DNA of 56,125 nt from Clostridiales bacterium. GTDB lineage: Bacteria > Bacillota > DSM-16504 > Desulfitibacterales > JAICDB01. Positions 33,635-42,744 of this stretch are shown piece after piece. The stretch covers positions 1 through 56,125 of the forward strand of contig JAICDB010000013.1 in the NCBI GenBank assembly GCA_020063565.1. The letters are read 5' to 3'. Below the pieces are notes generated by a model, which saw only the letters and a list, made by a program, of their open reading frames with translations, searched no databases and was not told the DNA's origin. The position numbers and the translations under genes were made by a program. How positions within the stretch are numbered: position 1 is the stretch's first letter; each line of letters begins with the position of its first letter.

Positions 33635-34795
33635 ATGTCTAAAAAAATATTAGGAATTGTTCTTGTGTGTATGGTGCTTTTGACGGGAGTCTTTCTTCCG
33701 GGCTCCCGACCTGCTTCGGCAGGTGATGATGAGGTATTGGATTTGACGCTGGAAAAAGCAATTGCAATAGCAATGGAAAAAAATGCTGATGTAAACCTGG
33801 CTAAGATAGGTGTCAAGAAAGCTGAGAAGGGTTTGGATGAGGCAGAGAGTGCAGCGGATAAGTCAGAAGACTCAGATTCACCTTTTGGGCCTACCGGTTA
33901 TGAAAAAGCGCTTATTGAAAGGGTAGCTCCCAGGCAAGCACAAATGGGCTTGACTGTGGCTCAAAAAACTCTCGAAGCTACAAAAAATGGAACAAAACTG
34001 GCCGTTGAAAACGTCTATTATGATGTATTAAAGGCACGTACCGAGCTTGAAAATGCCGGAGATGCCGTAAAAAGGGCCGAAGAAAGATTGCGACTGGCCA
34101 ATGTCAGCCTTGAAGCAGGCACGGCTGCACGGCTTGATGTAATTAATGCAGAAGTAGTACTTGCACAAAAGAAGGTTCGCTTAAATGCTGCAGAAAACAC
34201 TTACAAATCAAAGGTAATGGAATTTAACAAAACTCTGGGGCTTCCCCTTAGTACAAAAATAAACCTGACCAGTTCCTTTGAGTTTAAGCCCGTAGAGATA
34301 GATCTGGAAAAGGTAATTGCAGAAGCGAAAGAGTCGGATGTAGCATATGTTGGCGCACAGGAAGCGCTGGCGGTAGCAGAAAAGCAGTTTGCAGAGGCCA
34401 AGAAATTTTATACTCCCAATGTTTATAAATATAGAGAAGCACAGTATGCATACGAAGAAGCAAAGTTAAATGCAGAGAAAGCTGAAAGGGATTTAGTAAT
34501 GGACATCAAAAATGCATATTTTAAATTACAATCTGCAAGGGAAAGTTATGAGGCAATGCAAAAAGGTGTGGAACAGGCTCAGGAAGCATACCGTTTAACA
34601 AAGCTTCGCAGTGAAATCGGCATGAGTACCCAGATTGAGCTTCAGGAAGCAAGCGACAGGCTTGATGAAGCAAGGGCAGAACTCCTCAGCGCTCTCTATA
34701 ACTATAACCTGGCTACAGCACAGTTTAGATACGGCATTTTCGGTTTTTCAGGCACTTCCGCTTCCTCCTCCGGTATGATGGCTGGTGGAATGTAA
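33635..34795 (+). CDS. TolC-family efflux protein of the RND operon
   Basis: The 386-aa protein has a signal peptide (cleavage near ASAGD), the OEP start LDLTLEKAIAIAMEKNADVN and a second half ending in long amphipathic helices. It lies 18 bases after the pump gene, with GGGGG upstream of the ATG. It is shorter than the TolC at 15201, which lies in a separate operon. A small Ser/Gly/Met-rich tail (SGTSASSSGMMAGGM) ends it. Two TolC proteins in one window suggest an envelope with an outer barrier. Confidence 0.85.
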   Translation: MSKKILGIVLVCMVLLTGVFLPGSRPASAGDDEVLDLTLEKAIAIAMEKNADVNLAKIGVKKAEKGLDEAESAADKSEDSDSPFGPTGYEKALIERVAPRQAQMGLTVAQKTLEATKNGTKLAVENVYYDVLKARTELENAGDAVKRAEERLRLANVSLEAGTAARLDVINAEVVLAQKKVRLNAAENTYKSKVMEFNKTLGLPLSTKINLTSSFEFKPVEIDLEKVIAEAKESDVAYVGAQEALAVAEKQFAEAKKFYTPNVYKYREAQYAYEEAKLNAEKAERDLVMDIKNAYFKLQSARESYEAMQKGVEQAQEAYRLTKLRSEIGMSTQIELQEASDRLDEARAELLSALYNYNLATAQFRYGIFGFSGTSASSSGMMAGGM

Positions 34796-34796
34796 T

Positions 34797-35411
34797 ATGG
34801 TAGCCAGGGAAAACGGCAAAAGAAAGCAGATTTTGGATGCAGCAGCAGTAATCTTTTCCAGGAAAGGATACTACCAGGCTAAGGTTGAGGAAATTGCCAG
34901 GGAGGCGGAAGTAGGTAAGGGAACAGTCTATGAATACTTTAATAGCAAAAAAGACCTCTTTCAGCAGGTGATGATGGAATTCAGTAATACCTACTTTGAT
35001 AATTTTGAGGATAAACTTGCCGGTATAGAATCTGTAACTGAAAGATTACAATTAATTTTAAAAATTCATCTCACTTTTATAAAAGACAATAAAGAAATTG
35101 CTAATATTCTAATAGCGGAGCACCATCTTTTAGGTGAGGAGCTGCATCACTGGTTTCTTACAAGACAGCAGGAAAAGCTGAAAAAGCTGCAGAGTATGAT
35201 TCAAGAGGGAATTGAGAAGGGTGAATTTAAACCCTTTGACCCCGAGCTGGCTGCGGAAATGATTTTAGGGCTAATATTCAGTGTTGGAGGATGCCTGCTA
35301 AAAGACCCCGCTCTTAATATAGATAAAATTGTAAATACCGTGAAAAACCCCTGTACTTTTCCATGGATGATGAAAGTGAAGATGCTTATAATTTTGTTAT
35401 TGGTAATATAG
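34797..35411 (+). CDS. TetR-family regulator, 3' end replaced
   Basis: The start is ATG 34797, just past the TolC stop. Residues of about 8-55 form the TetR HTH (KVEEIAREAEVGKGTVYEYF). The ligand domain is recognisable to about residue 184 (NIDKIVNTVKN). The final twenty residues (PCTFPWMMKVKMLIILLLVI) do not look like TetR and are translated from DNA that in another frame encodes a subtilase. The natural C-terminus has thus been lost in a rearrangement near 35350. The HTH and most of the ligand domain remain, so repressor function at the 29310 operator is possible. Confidence 0.8.
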   Translation: MVARENGKRKQILDAAAVIFSRKGYYQAKVEEIAREAEVGKGTVYEYFNSKKDLFQQVMMEFSNTYFDNFEDKLAGIESVTERLQLILKIHLTFIKDNKEIANILIAEHHLLGEELHHWFLTRQQEKLKKLQSMIQEGIEKGEFKPFDPELAAEMILGLIFSVGGCLLKDPALNIDKIVNTVKNPCTFPWMMKVKMLIILLLVI

Positions 35412-37096
35412 ACCCTCAAGGGACATGGGTCAATTTAGGATGCGATTTTAACGGTCACGGTACCCATGTGGCGGGTATTGCAGCTGCCAGCGGCACGATT
35501 AAAGGCATTGCTCCCGGGGCACGGCTCATGGTGATCAAGGCGCTGGATGCAAATGGTGAGACAAGCTGGGAAATGCTGCAGGAGGCAATCAAGTACGCTG
35601 CTACAAATGGAGCGGATATCATAAATTTAAGCCTGGGATATTACGAAGATGTCACTGCGGGAAATAATACACTTACCCAATTAATTTCCGAGATGAGTGA
35701 GGAGCATGGTGTAATATTTACAGTGGCAACAGGAAACAAGGGTCCTGGTATGGCGTCTCTTGCAACTCCCGGAAATGCTAAAGATGCCATTTCCGTGGGG
35801 GCATATATCTCACCCGATATGTGGAAAGAGCTTTATGATTGGCAAGTCACTAAAGAAAGCCTCTGGTATTTCAGCTCCATCGGACCCAGGAAAGACGGGC
35901 TGATGGCGCCCTCTGTAGTCGCCCCCGGCAGTGCAATTTCAACTGCTCCCCTCTGGAGCGGGCAAAAATATTACCTGGCTGAAGGTACCAGCATGGCTGC
36001 TCCCCATGTGGCAGGTGCAGTGGCGCTGCTTTTGGATAGTATGCAGAGGATGGGTAAAACTCCGGACCCTGAAGATGTTAGAAAGGCGATAGCCTTAGGG
36101 GCAAGACCCCTGGATGGTTTCGGACCTGCCGAAGTGGGAGCGGGTGTGGTAGATATTGTGGAAGCCTGGAGAAAACTCCTGCTTGTAAATGAAAGTACGC
36201 CCTTAAAAGCTCAAACCTATAACCGGCGCCTTGGAGTAGGAGAAGGTTTGTATACACGAGAGTATTTACCCGGTAAACTTTACTTCACTATTGAGAACCA
36301 GGGAGAAAAGGAAGTTAAAGTTAAATGGGATACTACTGAAGAGTGGTTGAGCGCTGAACCGTTACAAACCAGAATTTCTCCGGATTCCAGCAGGAATATA
36401 GCAATTTCCTATGATATTCCCCGGGAACCCGGACTGTATTCAGCTTTCCTGAGGGGAGATGTTGAAGGAACGTATGGCTATGACCTCATGGCTCTTTCAA
36501 CAATAGTCAGGCCCTATTTGCTCAATGAGGAAAACCAGTACCGGATCAGTCTCCGTGGAAATTTGGAGGCTGCTCAGTATCAAAGGTATTTTATTAAGGT
36601 TTTGCCAGGAACGGGAAAATTATATGTCAAACTGGATATCGATGAGGCAGACAAAAAGTATCAGGGCAGGGCTAGATTTCACCTCATTAAACCGGACGGT
36701 ATGGAGTATGTCATGACTGAATTTGCCGGGGTTACCCCTAAAGGCGGAATTCCGAAAGGAGAGGTCAGAACGGTCGTGGAAAATCCTGAGCCGGGAACAT
36801 GGGAGATTGTTGTTTACAGCTCTGCAAGCCTCAGTTCTTATGGTCTCAAAGAAAGCCGCTACAAACTTACTGCTTACTTAACGGAGGTAAAAGGAGAAGA
36901 GGAAAAAGAGGATTACTCGCGCTGGTTTATAAATACCGGAGTTTCTAAAGACTTTAAAGAAGGTGAGGATGGTTACATTACCTTCCATGTTATCGACAAA
37001 AACAACAAAAAACCTATTAACGGGGTTATGGAAATAAATAATAAACTGTATCAGGTCAGGAATGGCAGGCTCACCCTGCGGGGAGATGAGTTATAG
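35348..37096 (+). pseudogene. N-terminally truncated S8 family (subtilase) peptidase
   Basis: The frame enters at about 35348 without a ribosome binding site; the first ATG is 35363. It keeps the catalytic His (GHGTHVAGIAAASG, about residues 31-44 from that ATG), the oxyanion Asn region (VIFTVATGNKGPGMAS) and the Ser (EGTSMAAPHVAGAV, about 207-220). The signal peptide, propeptide and the catalytic Asp segment (D-(T/S)-G) are missing. Downstream beta domains run to residue 577. It overlaps the tetR gene by 49-64 bases in another frame. A deletion or inversion joined the two genes. A read-through product could fold only partly and should be inactive. Confidence 0.85.
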
Positions 37097-37111
37097 AATT
37101 AAACGTAAAAA

Positions 37112-37149
37112 GGCGGGAAGTCCAATAATGACTTTCCGCCTGATTTTTT
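37112..37149 (+). terminator. Terminator after the subtilase fragment
   Basis: The stem GGCGGGAAGTC/GACTTTCCGCC has one G-T pair and is followed by TGATTTTTT. Confidence 0.85.
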
Positions 37150-37190
37150 GTGCTAGGGGCCCCCACGCACATCAATTTATATAAAGTGTA

Positions 37191-37426
37191 TTACTTACAT
37201 CTCTTTGATTTTAATTGTTTTTTTCCTTCAACTACAGCCCTTTTATTGTTAATTACATGAGAAAAGAAACACTCTCTACATAAAGCAATTTTAGTATTAC
37301 CTAAAAATAAAAAGTATCTGGCTGTGTTTTCACAATACTTACATTCTAAATCTTTACTTTTTGTACTAGCTAAAGCTGCATTTTCAGACCCTCCCTTCTT
37401 TTTTACTTTTTGCCACTTTTGTAATA
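37191..37426 (-). pseudogene. Frameshifted small zinc-ribbon protein
   Basis: Read on the minus strand from GTG 37426, the frame gives MAKSKKEGR and then stops. In the neighbouring frame the reading continues sensibly for about 65 codons to the stop at 37191. It contains CKYCENTARYFLFLGNTKIA followed by CREC. The two CxxC pairs form a small zinc ribbon. The continuation has no ATG, GTG or TTG of its own. A single-base slip in an A/G-rich tract near 37400 explains this. It may be a true pseudogene or a sequencing error. I see no clear ribosome binding site. The family is not recognised. Confidence 0.5.
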
Positions 37427-37504
37427 TTCTGTATTATACTATTAATTGGACAAGCAGTCAACATTTTCCTGCATGCAAAAACAAATTTCGTGTTTTGAAA
37501 CCAT

Positions 37505-37537
37505 AAAAAAACCTATGCTAAAATCGCATAGGTTTTT
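37505..37537 (-). terminator. Terminator of the deacetylase gene
   Basis: AAAAAACCTATGC and GCATAGGTTTTT are a perfect stem with an eight-base loop. Runs of A or T on both sides allow action in both directions. Confidence 0.85.
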
Positions 37538-37557
37538 CTTCACAACAAGGATACTTT

Positions 37558-38424
37558 TTAATATTTTCCGGATACTATTTCAATAAATTCCTCCCGAGGT
37601 GTTTTTTCGGCAATACCGAAGCGGTATAACTCCTTGAGGCTTGTGGAAGCTGTATTATAGCCTTTCTTTATTGTTAAATAAATTTCATATCCCAGGCCAT
37701 CGGCAATTTCCAGAGCGGTGTCATTATAGACCCCGTAGGGGAAGCACAATACGTTAACTTTAGTTCCCAGTTTATTTTCAATGACATTTTTTGACCTGCT
37801 AAAATCCTCTTGCAACCTTTTTTGATATTCCTCTTGAGTTTCCTCTCTTTCGGCATCTTTAAGCCAGATAGGTGACACGACGGCCGGTTTTTTCTTTCCC
37901 GATTTATTTACCGGAAGGTATTTATGCAAATCATAAGTGTGGGATTGAATTGAGATTAAACCGCTCTCCTGCATCTCCCGCATTTGTTCCCATGTCAGAT
38001 GGGGTAATCCTCCGGCAATGGGTTTCTCTGTAGATCTTACCACAATATTGATAGTAGCCTTGTGGTTATATTTCTTTAAAACGGGGTATGCAAGCGTATA
38101 GTTGCTTTCATAGCCGTCATCAAAGGTTAGCACAACCGGTTTTGGAGGTAGTTGCGTCTTACCTTCAATAAAATTAGTAAGTTCTTGCAGGGTTATAGTA
38201 TTAAAACTATTTTCATGAAGATATTTCATCTGCTCCGTAAACTTTTCAACTGAAATAACTGACCCGTTTTTAGCCAAATCAGGGTTATTTTTAATATTTT
38301 CCTGTGTAACAAGGTGATGATACATCAGAATTGGAACCTTTACGTTTTCATTGTTGTAGCCGCATCCTGAAATTACTATAACTATTGTCATAATAAGAAT
38401 TATGAGCCTTAAAAGCTTTGTCAT
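37558..38424 (-). CDS. Polysaccharide deacetylase-family lipoprotein
   Basis: The start is ATG 38424, after GGAGG. The 288-aa protein has a lipobox (VISGC, Cys21). It contains VPILMYHHLV, the NodB motif 1 PVVLTFDDGYESNY, the H-x3-5-H motif in SIQSHTYDLHKY and the later LCFPYGVYND. This is the CE4 fold, which de-N-acetylates peptidoglycan or exopolysaccharide outside the cell in a metal-dependent way. The metal triad D-H-H is present. It is a single gene between two hairpins. Confidence 0.88.
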   Translation of the reverse strand: MTKLLRLIILIMTIVIVISGCGYNNENVKVPILMYHHLVTQENIKNNPDLAKNGSVISVEKFTEQMKYLHENSFNTITLQELTNFIEGKTQLPPKPVVLTFDDGYESNYTLAYPVLKKYNHKATINIVVRSTEKPIAGGLPHLTWEQMREMQESGLISIQSHTYDLHKYLPVNKSGKKKPAVVSPIWLKDAEREETQEEYQKRLQEDFSRSKNVIENKLGTKVNVLCFPYGVYNDTALEIADGLGYEIYLTIKKGYNTASTSLKELYRFGIAEKTPREEFIEIVSGKY

Positions 38425-38605
38425 TTCGATTGCCTCCATATTTAAATTAATTACTAACTGAGACTTAGTTATACCATATCAAATTATCTCCTGTTGTTAA
38501 ATCCAAATTTTAAAATTTGGTATTTTTTAAATTTTTATTTTTTTAACAGGAATTTATTGTGTGACTATTACAAAGATCGTCTATATTAGAGGAAATAATA
38601 AAGCG

Positions 38606-38638
38606 AAGCCCCTTGCAGGTTGCACTGCAGGGGCTTTT
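38606..38638 (-). terminator. Terminator of the hydrogenase/cytochrome operon
   Basis: The stem AAGCCCCTTGCAG/CTGCAGGGGCTT has one bulge and lies 37 bases past the cytochrome stop codon. Confidence 0.65.
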
Positions 38639-38674
38639 CTATTACGGATAACACATTTACTCAGTCTTGTGTTA

Positions 38675-39535
38675 CTACTTTATTTCCCAATTTTTCTTGA
38701 TGTGTTCTAGCAGGTCATTCGGATTTACATCATCGTGACACTGGATGCAGTCCTGTTTACCCCGGGCATTTTCCAGAGACCTGCCCTTTCCGTGACAAGT
38801 CATGCATTCTTCTACCGACTGAGTATCCTTATATGCAGCAGCAAATTTATTGCTATGCCAGTCATTTAACAATTCAACGGTCTTGGCTGCCACGTCAGCC
38901 GTGAGTCTAGCGCAGCGTTCGCTCCTTTCTTTACCTTCTGCTCTATATTTCGATGTACTACACCAATTGCCTACGGAAACGTGACAAAGCGGAGACCCGG
39001 AAACACTGGTAGGTATCGCCCCTTCAGCCTTAATCGCTTTTCCTAAAGGCGGTTTGTACTTGGGAAATTCAAAAGTAGTGTACCAACCGTATAATTCATT
39101 AACTACTTTTTCAACATCTTTCCTCGACGGGCCAACTACAAAGTTGATAGCAGTACTCGCGCCCATAAGTGCACCGCATAATGTGCCCCATCCTGCTCCT
39201 CCCGTTGCTCCCCACTGCATGATTTCGATTGGTATCATAGTATAGGGGTAGCCAACCTTTTCTTGTAACTGCACCATGATACCACGGAAAACACCATAGC
39301 AGCACCTATCTATACCGTACCCTTCGTAGGCCAAGACCTTAGCCTTTTCGGCATCCAATTTAACATAAGGCCACGGCCAAGACGGAACTTCAATGTTACA
39401 AGTCTCCTTAGCCTGAGCTACATTCGAGTTAAAAGCGCCAAAAATACCACCACCGACAGCCATGGTCCCGGCAGCGATGGCTCCAGCTGTAAGAAACTTT
39501 CGCCTAGACATTTCCCGCTTTTGTTCATCTGCCAT
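38675..39535 (-). CDS. Tat-exported split-Soret-like cytochrome c
   Basis: The 286-aa protein opens with a Tat signal (MSRRKFLTAGAIAAG) that is cleaved near AQAKE. The middle part has the C_GCAxxG_C_C pattern with RCCYGVFRG, GATGGAGWGTLCGALMGA and further cysteines. The C-terminal part has two heme-binding motifs, CMTCH and CIQCH. The arrangement matches the split-Soret cytochrome of Desulfovibrio. It ends a minus-strand unit headed by an exported NiFe hydrogenase, so it is probably an electron acceptor for H2 oxidation outside the cytoplasm. GAGGAGG precedes the ATG. It stands 180 bases from the protease gene, with hairpins between. Confidence 0.8.
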   Translation of the reverse strand: MADEQKREMSRRKFLTAGAIAAGTMAVGGGIFGAFNSNVAQAKETCNIEVPSWPWPYVKLDAEKAKVLAYEGYGIDRCCYGVFRGIMVQLQEKVGYPYTMIPIEIMQWGATGGAGWGTLCGALMGASTAINFVVGPSRKDVEKVVNELYGWYTTFEFPKYKPPLGKAIKAEGAIPTSVSGSPLCHVSVGNWCSTSKYRAEGKERSERCARLTADVAAKTVELLNDWHSNKFAAAYKDTQSVEECMTCHGKGRSLENARGKQDCIQCHDDVNPNDLLEHIKKNWEIK

Positions 39536-39643
39536 CTTGAAAACCTCCTCAATAGAAAAATTTTTTTGGCATACCCTTCAGCTCTACACATGAAAACGCG
39601 CTTTTTCTTGACTACATTTTGCTTCTGCTATCTCCTCCCATAT

Positions 39644-39715
39644 CACCTCCCTCATTCCTCAGGTAGCACTACCTCGGACTCTAAAACCTGTGGGTTTTCA
39701 CGGCGGCAATAATCA
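39644..39715 (-). other. Small hairpins between the hydrogenase protease and cytochrome genes
   Basis: On the minus strand two short stems lie here (AAAACC-GGTTTT and GGTAG-CTACC), followed by GGGAGGTGAT and a nine-codon frame (39612-39641). These may mark an mRNA processing or leader element. No T-run makes a terminator. Confidence 0.25.
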
Positions 39716-40192
39716 TTAAAACTCAGTGTCCAAATACTGCCGTATTCGATTAATAACAGCTTCTTCTAGAAGTGGAACTGCATTTTGTACCGTTTCAGAC
39801 AATTCCAACCCCCAGGAGAGATCTTCCGCCTGAATACCCATCACAACTATCTCCAAATCTAATTCCAGCAGACGGGCAGCATGAAAAAGTTCCTTAAGAC
39901 CCACCTGGTGAAAGGATACCTGTTGAGAGAGTCCCTGCAGGGTTTTGCCCTGCCAACAAAAGATACTCCCCGGTTCCTGTCCAATGTCCAAAGCATCGAT
40001 TACCAGTAAACAGCTGTAGCCTTCCAGATAAGCCAGAAGGTCAAGCCCCAAAGTCCCCCCGTCTAGAAAAGTAACGTCTGGACTTTTATAGAACTCCTGT
40101 AGCTGACGAACAACCAGAGGGCCTAATCCGTCATCTTTTAATAATATGTTTCCTACTCCCAGCACCAAGACTTTTTTCCTCAGGGTATTCAC
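39716..40192 (-). CDS. hyaD: Hydrogenase maturation protease (HyaD/HybD family)
   Basis: The 158-aa endopeptidase clips the C-terminal tail of the large hydrogenase subunit after nickel insertion. Seen are the N-terminal VLVLGVGNILLKDDGLG, with the nickel-sensing acidic residue, then FLDGGTLGLDLLAYLEGY with the second Asp, and FHQVGLKEL with the conserved His. The start is unclear: GTG 40192 directly abuts the GGGGAG, while a CTG nine bases further in has better spacing. It follows the large subunit by 32 bases on the same strand. Confidence 0.88.
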   Translation of the reverse strand: MNTLRKKVLVLGVGNILLKDDGLGPLVVRQLQEFYKSPDVTFLDGGTLGLDLLAYLEGYSCLLVIDALDIGQEPGSIFCWQGKTLQGLSQQVSFHQVGLKELFHAARLLELDLEIVVMGIQAEDLSWGLELSETVQNAVPLLEEAVINRIRQYLDTEF

Positions 40193-40224
40193 CTCCCCGT
40201 TTCGGACAGATAGTCAAGTAAATT

Positions 40225-41790
40225 TTAAATCCGAATCATCTTATCGCCATCCGAACTAATGACATGGACGGCACAGGCCAGGCAGGGGTCGAAGGATCTT
40301 ATTACTCGTACCAGATTGACGGGATTGTGCGGATCGACTGGGATACCTATTAAAGCCTGCTCTATGGGCCCGGGAATTCCCTGGTCATCACGAGGCGAAA
40401 CATTCCAGGTAGTGGGGACCACTATCTGGTAGTTTTTAACCTTATGGTCATCTATCTCCACCCAGTGTCCCAGTGCGCCTCTGGGAGCTTCGTTCAGACC
40501 TACCCCTCTACCACGTCTGGGTGGTTCCCAATGCTTGGAATCGTGAATATCTGGCCTTAAACTATTATGGATTTTGCCCCGTTTCAACAGGTGTTCCAGG
40601 TCTTTAAGCCATTCAAACATGGCATCGGCAACCAGGACCGTCTCTTGAGCTCTGGCCAGGTGACGGGCAACTGCTCCCGGTTTAATAGCATACTCTTCCA
40701 CAAGCTTTAAAAAAGGCTTATGCCTGGCGACTGTCATTCTTGCCAGCGGCCCAACCTCGGTAGAAAGGCCGTTGTACCTGGGAGATTTCACGAAAGTGTA
40801 AGCGCCGCTTTTATCAAGATCTACCTCAGTCGTACCCTCCCAAGGATGGGCAGGTAAGGATTCTTGATACCAGGAACTGGTTACGGCTTCCGTAATTTTG
40901 GTCAGATCTACTTGCTGTACTTTTTCGGGTTGGCTGCTGCTTACGAAACCGCCCTCAAAGAGCTTTTCCCTACCGGAATCATCCATGGGAAAAGCTCCAT
41001 ACGCCAGATAATTTCCCGTCCCCGCACCGAACCCGGCCTGGGCCAACGAAAGAAGCGGTCCAGTGGCAAAAAAGACTACATCGGGAACATAGACTTTTTT
41101 AACAAAGTCCACAACCTCTTCTAACAATTGTTTAAACTGCTCCAGTTGCTGGTCGGTAGGATAGATGGTTACGCCTCCTACAACAATACTCGACTGGTGG
41201 GGCTGTTTACCTCCGAGAATAGCTGACATTTTTTTTGCTTTGGCCTGTATTTGCAGCGCTTGGAGGTAGTGGGCCAAGGCGCTAGTTACGATTTCAGGGT
41301 CCCGTATGGAGAAATCGTCCGGCTCATAACGTGGTGTCAGGGGAGCGGTATCCCCCGCCTCGACTAATTTCATAATTTTATCCTTAACTGTCAGAAGATT
41401 TTGATCCTTGCCTTGATAACCTGCAATTGCCAAAACATCCAGGTAATCCAGCGCAGAAAGATGATAAAAGTGTAAAGGATGGTCGTGGAGCCACAATGCA
41501 CCTACTAAGAGATTTCTAATGAGCCGGGCTGCAGGAGGGAGAATGGCGCCGTGGGCATTTTCCACTGCCATCGCCGACGTCCAGCCGTGAGAAGCCATGC
41601 AGACACCGCAGATGCGTTCCGCAATATAAACGGCATCTCTCGGATCTTTCCCCTGAATGATCTTTTCTATTCCCCGAAACATGGTGCCTTTGGTCCAGGC
41701 ATCGACAACCACCCCGTTTTCAACCTCGACTTCCACCCGCAGGTGCCCCTCAATCCTGGTTACGGGGTCGACAACTATCCTTTTAGCCAT
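40225..41790 (-). CDS. hyaB: Exported NiFe hydrogenase large subunit
   Basis: The 521-aa subunit carries the Ni-Fe site. The L1 motif RICGVCMASHG (about residues 60-70) and the L2 motif DPCLACAVH (near 500) hold the four cysteine ligands. Twelve residues after the His (VISSDGDKMIRI) form the tail cut off by the maturation protease. No signal peptide is present, so it is exported with the Tat-bearing small subunit. AAGGAGG precedes the ATG. It follows the small subunit gene with no gap. It belongs to the group 1 uptake hydrogenases. Confidence 0.95.
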   Translation of the reverse strand: MAKRIVVDPVTRIEGHLRVEVEVENGVVVDAWTKGTMFRGIEKIIQGKDPRDAVYIAERICGVCMASHGWTSAMAVENAHGAILPPAARLIRNLLVGALWLHDHPLHFYHLSALDYLDVLAIAGYQGKDQNLLTVKDKIMKLVEAGDTAPLTPRYEPDDFSIRDPEIVTSALAHYLQALQIQAKAKKMSAILGGKQPHQSSIVVGGVTIYPTDQQLEQFKQLLEEVVDFVKKVYVPDVVFFATGPLLSLAQAGFGAGTGNYLAYGAFPMDDSGREKLFEGGFVSSSQPEKVQQVDLTKITEAVTSSWYQESLPAHPWEGTTEVDLDKSGAYTFVKSPRYNGLSTEVGPLARMTVARHKPFLKLVEEYAIKPGAVARHLARAQETVLVADAMFEWLKDLEHLLKRGKIHNSLRPDIHDSKHWEPPRRGRGVGLNEAPRGALGHWVEIDDHKVKNYQIVVPTTWNVSPRDDQGIPGPIEQALIGIPVDPHNPVNLVRVIRSFDPCLACAVHVISSDGDKMIRI

Positions 41791-42744
41791 CTATTTCACC
41801 TCCTTGGGGTTATCAAATAAAGGTGAGAACTGTTCATAAAACTCCGGCTGGGAGCAGCCGGCACATGGCGACCCGGAATAACCACAATAATTGACACCAT
41901 CATTCCACCAGTAGCTGGAACAGTTCGTAAAAACTTCCTTACCTTTGCAACCTTTGTAATAGAGACACCAATCAGCGGTTTTTGGATCATTCCAGTCCCG
42001 TAAAAATTCTCCCCGTTCGTAGTGCAGCCTGCGGTGGCAGCTGTCATGCAGGGTCCAACGGTAGTAGGCTAGCGGACGGCCATGTTTATCCAGACGAGGC
42101 AGTTGATTTTTACTTAAATAGTAAAGGAGGGTACCTACCAGCCTGTCAGGTTTAACAGGACAGCTGGGGATGTTAACTACCTTCACCCCGTTTAAAATAT
42201 CCTGAGCTCCTACTGCCCCTGTAAAGCCAGCCCGGGGTATGCCCCCGTAGCAAGCGCAGGAACCTACAGCGATTACTGCTTCTGCTTTAGATGCCGCCTT
42301 TTTAAACTGCTCAAGGAAGGGTCGGCCTTCTACAGTACAGAAGCGAGGATCAGCAGTAGGAATTGAACCTTCCAGTACCAGAAGATAATTTCCTTCCTCC
42401 AGGCAGTGTTCCCAACTCCCAATAGCTTGGTCCCCGGCTGCAGCCATAATAGTGGGATGAAATCTCACTGAGAGCAGATCCAGCAAAATTTGTTCCGGTT
42501 CGGGGTCGGCAGACGAAAACAGCGATTCGCTGCACCCGGTGCACCCTTGTCCCTGCATCCAGATCAACGGCTTCTTTGTCAAGTTAGCTGCCGCTGCCTC
42601 AGCCATTTTCGAAGCAAAGCCAAGATCAAGACTAAAGGCTATACAGCTCAAAGTACACAGTTTTAAAAAGTCCCGCCTGGATATTCCCCTCCTTTCAAGG
42701 CGTTCGTATCCTTTTTCATGGGAAATTTCCTGATCTTTTTTCAT
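41791..42744 (-). CDS. hyaA: Exported NiFe hydrogenase small subunit with Tat signal
   Basis: The 317-aa subunit has a Tat signal (SRRDFLKLC, residues 22-30). The proximal cluster ligands are in GQGCTGCSES (about 65-74), the segment VGSCACYGGIPRA follows, and NIPSCPVKPD comes later. The C-terminal Cys/His region (HDSCHRR, KGCKG, FTNCSSYWWN, then YCGYSGSPCAGC) binds the medial and distal clusters. The family's C-terminal membrane helix is missing, so the enzyme is probably not held by cytochrome b. No hyaC is present, and a soluble cytochrome acceptor at 38675 fits this. AGGAGG precedes the ATG. Confidence 0.93.
   Translation of the reverse strand: MKKDQEISHEKGYERLERRGISRRDFLKLCTLSCIAFSLDLGFASKMAEAAAANLTKKPLIWMQGQGCTGCSESLFSSADPEPEQILLDLLSVRFHPTIMAAAGDQAIGSWEHCLEEGNYLLVLEGSIPTADPRFCTVEGRPFLEQFKKAASKAEAVIAVGSCACYGGIPRAGFTGAVGAQDILNGVKVVNIPSCPVKPDRLVGTLLYYLSKNQLPRLDKHGRPLAYYRWTLHDSCHRRLHYERGEFLRDWNDPKTADWCLYYKGCKGKEVFTNCSSYWWNDGVNYCGYSGSPCAGCSQPEFYEQFSPLFDNPKEVK

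Noticed and set aside
39612..39641. Nine-codon minus-strand frame after a very good ribosome binding site, upstream of the cytochrome gene
   Set aside because: It is too short to judge as a peptide gene; noted only as part of the inter-gene leader.
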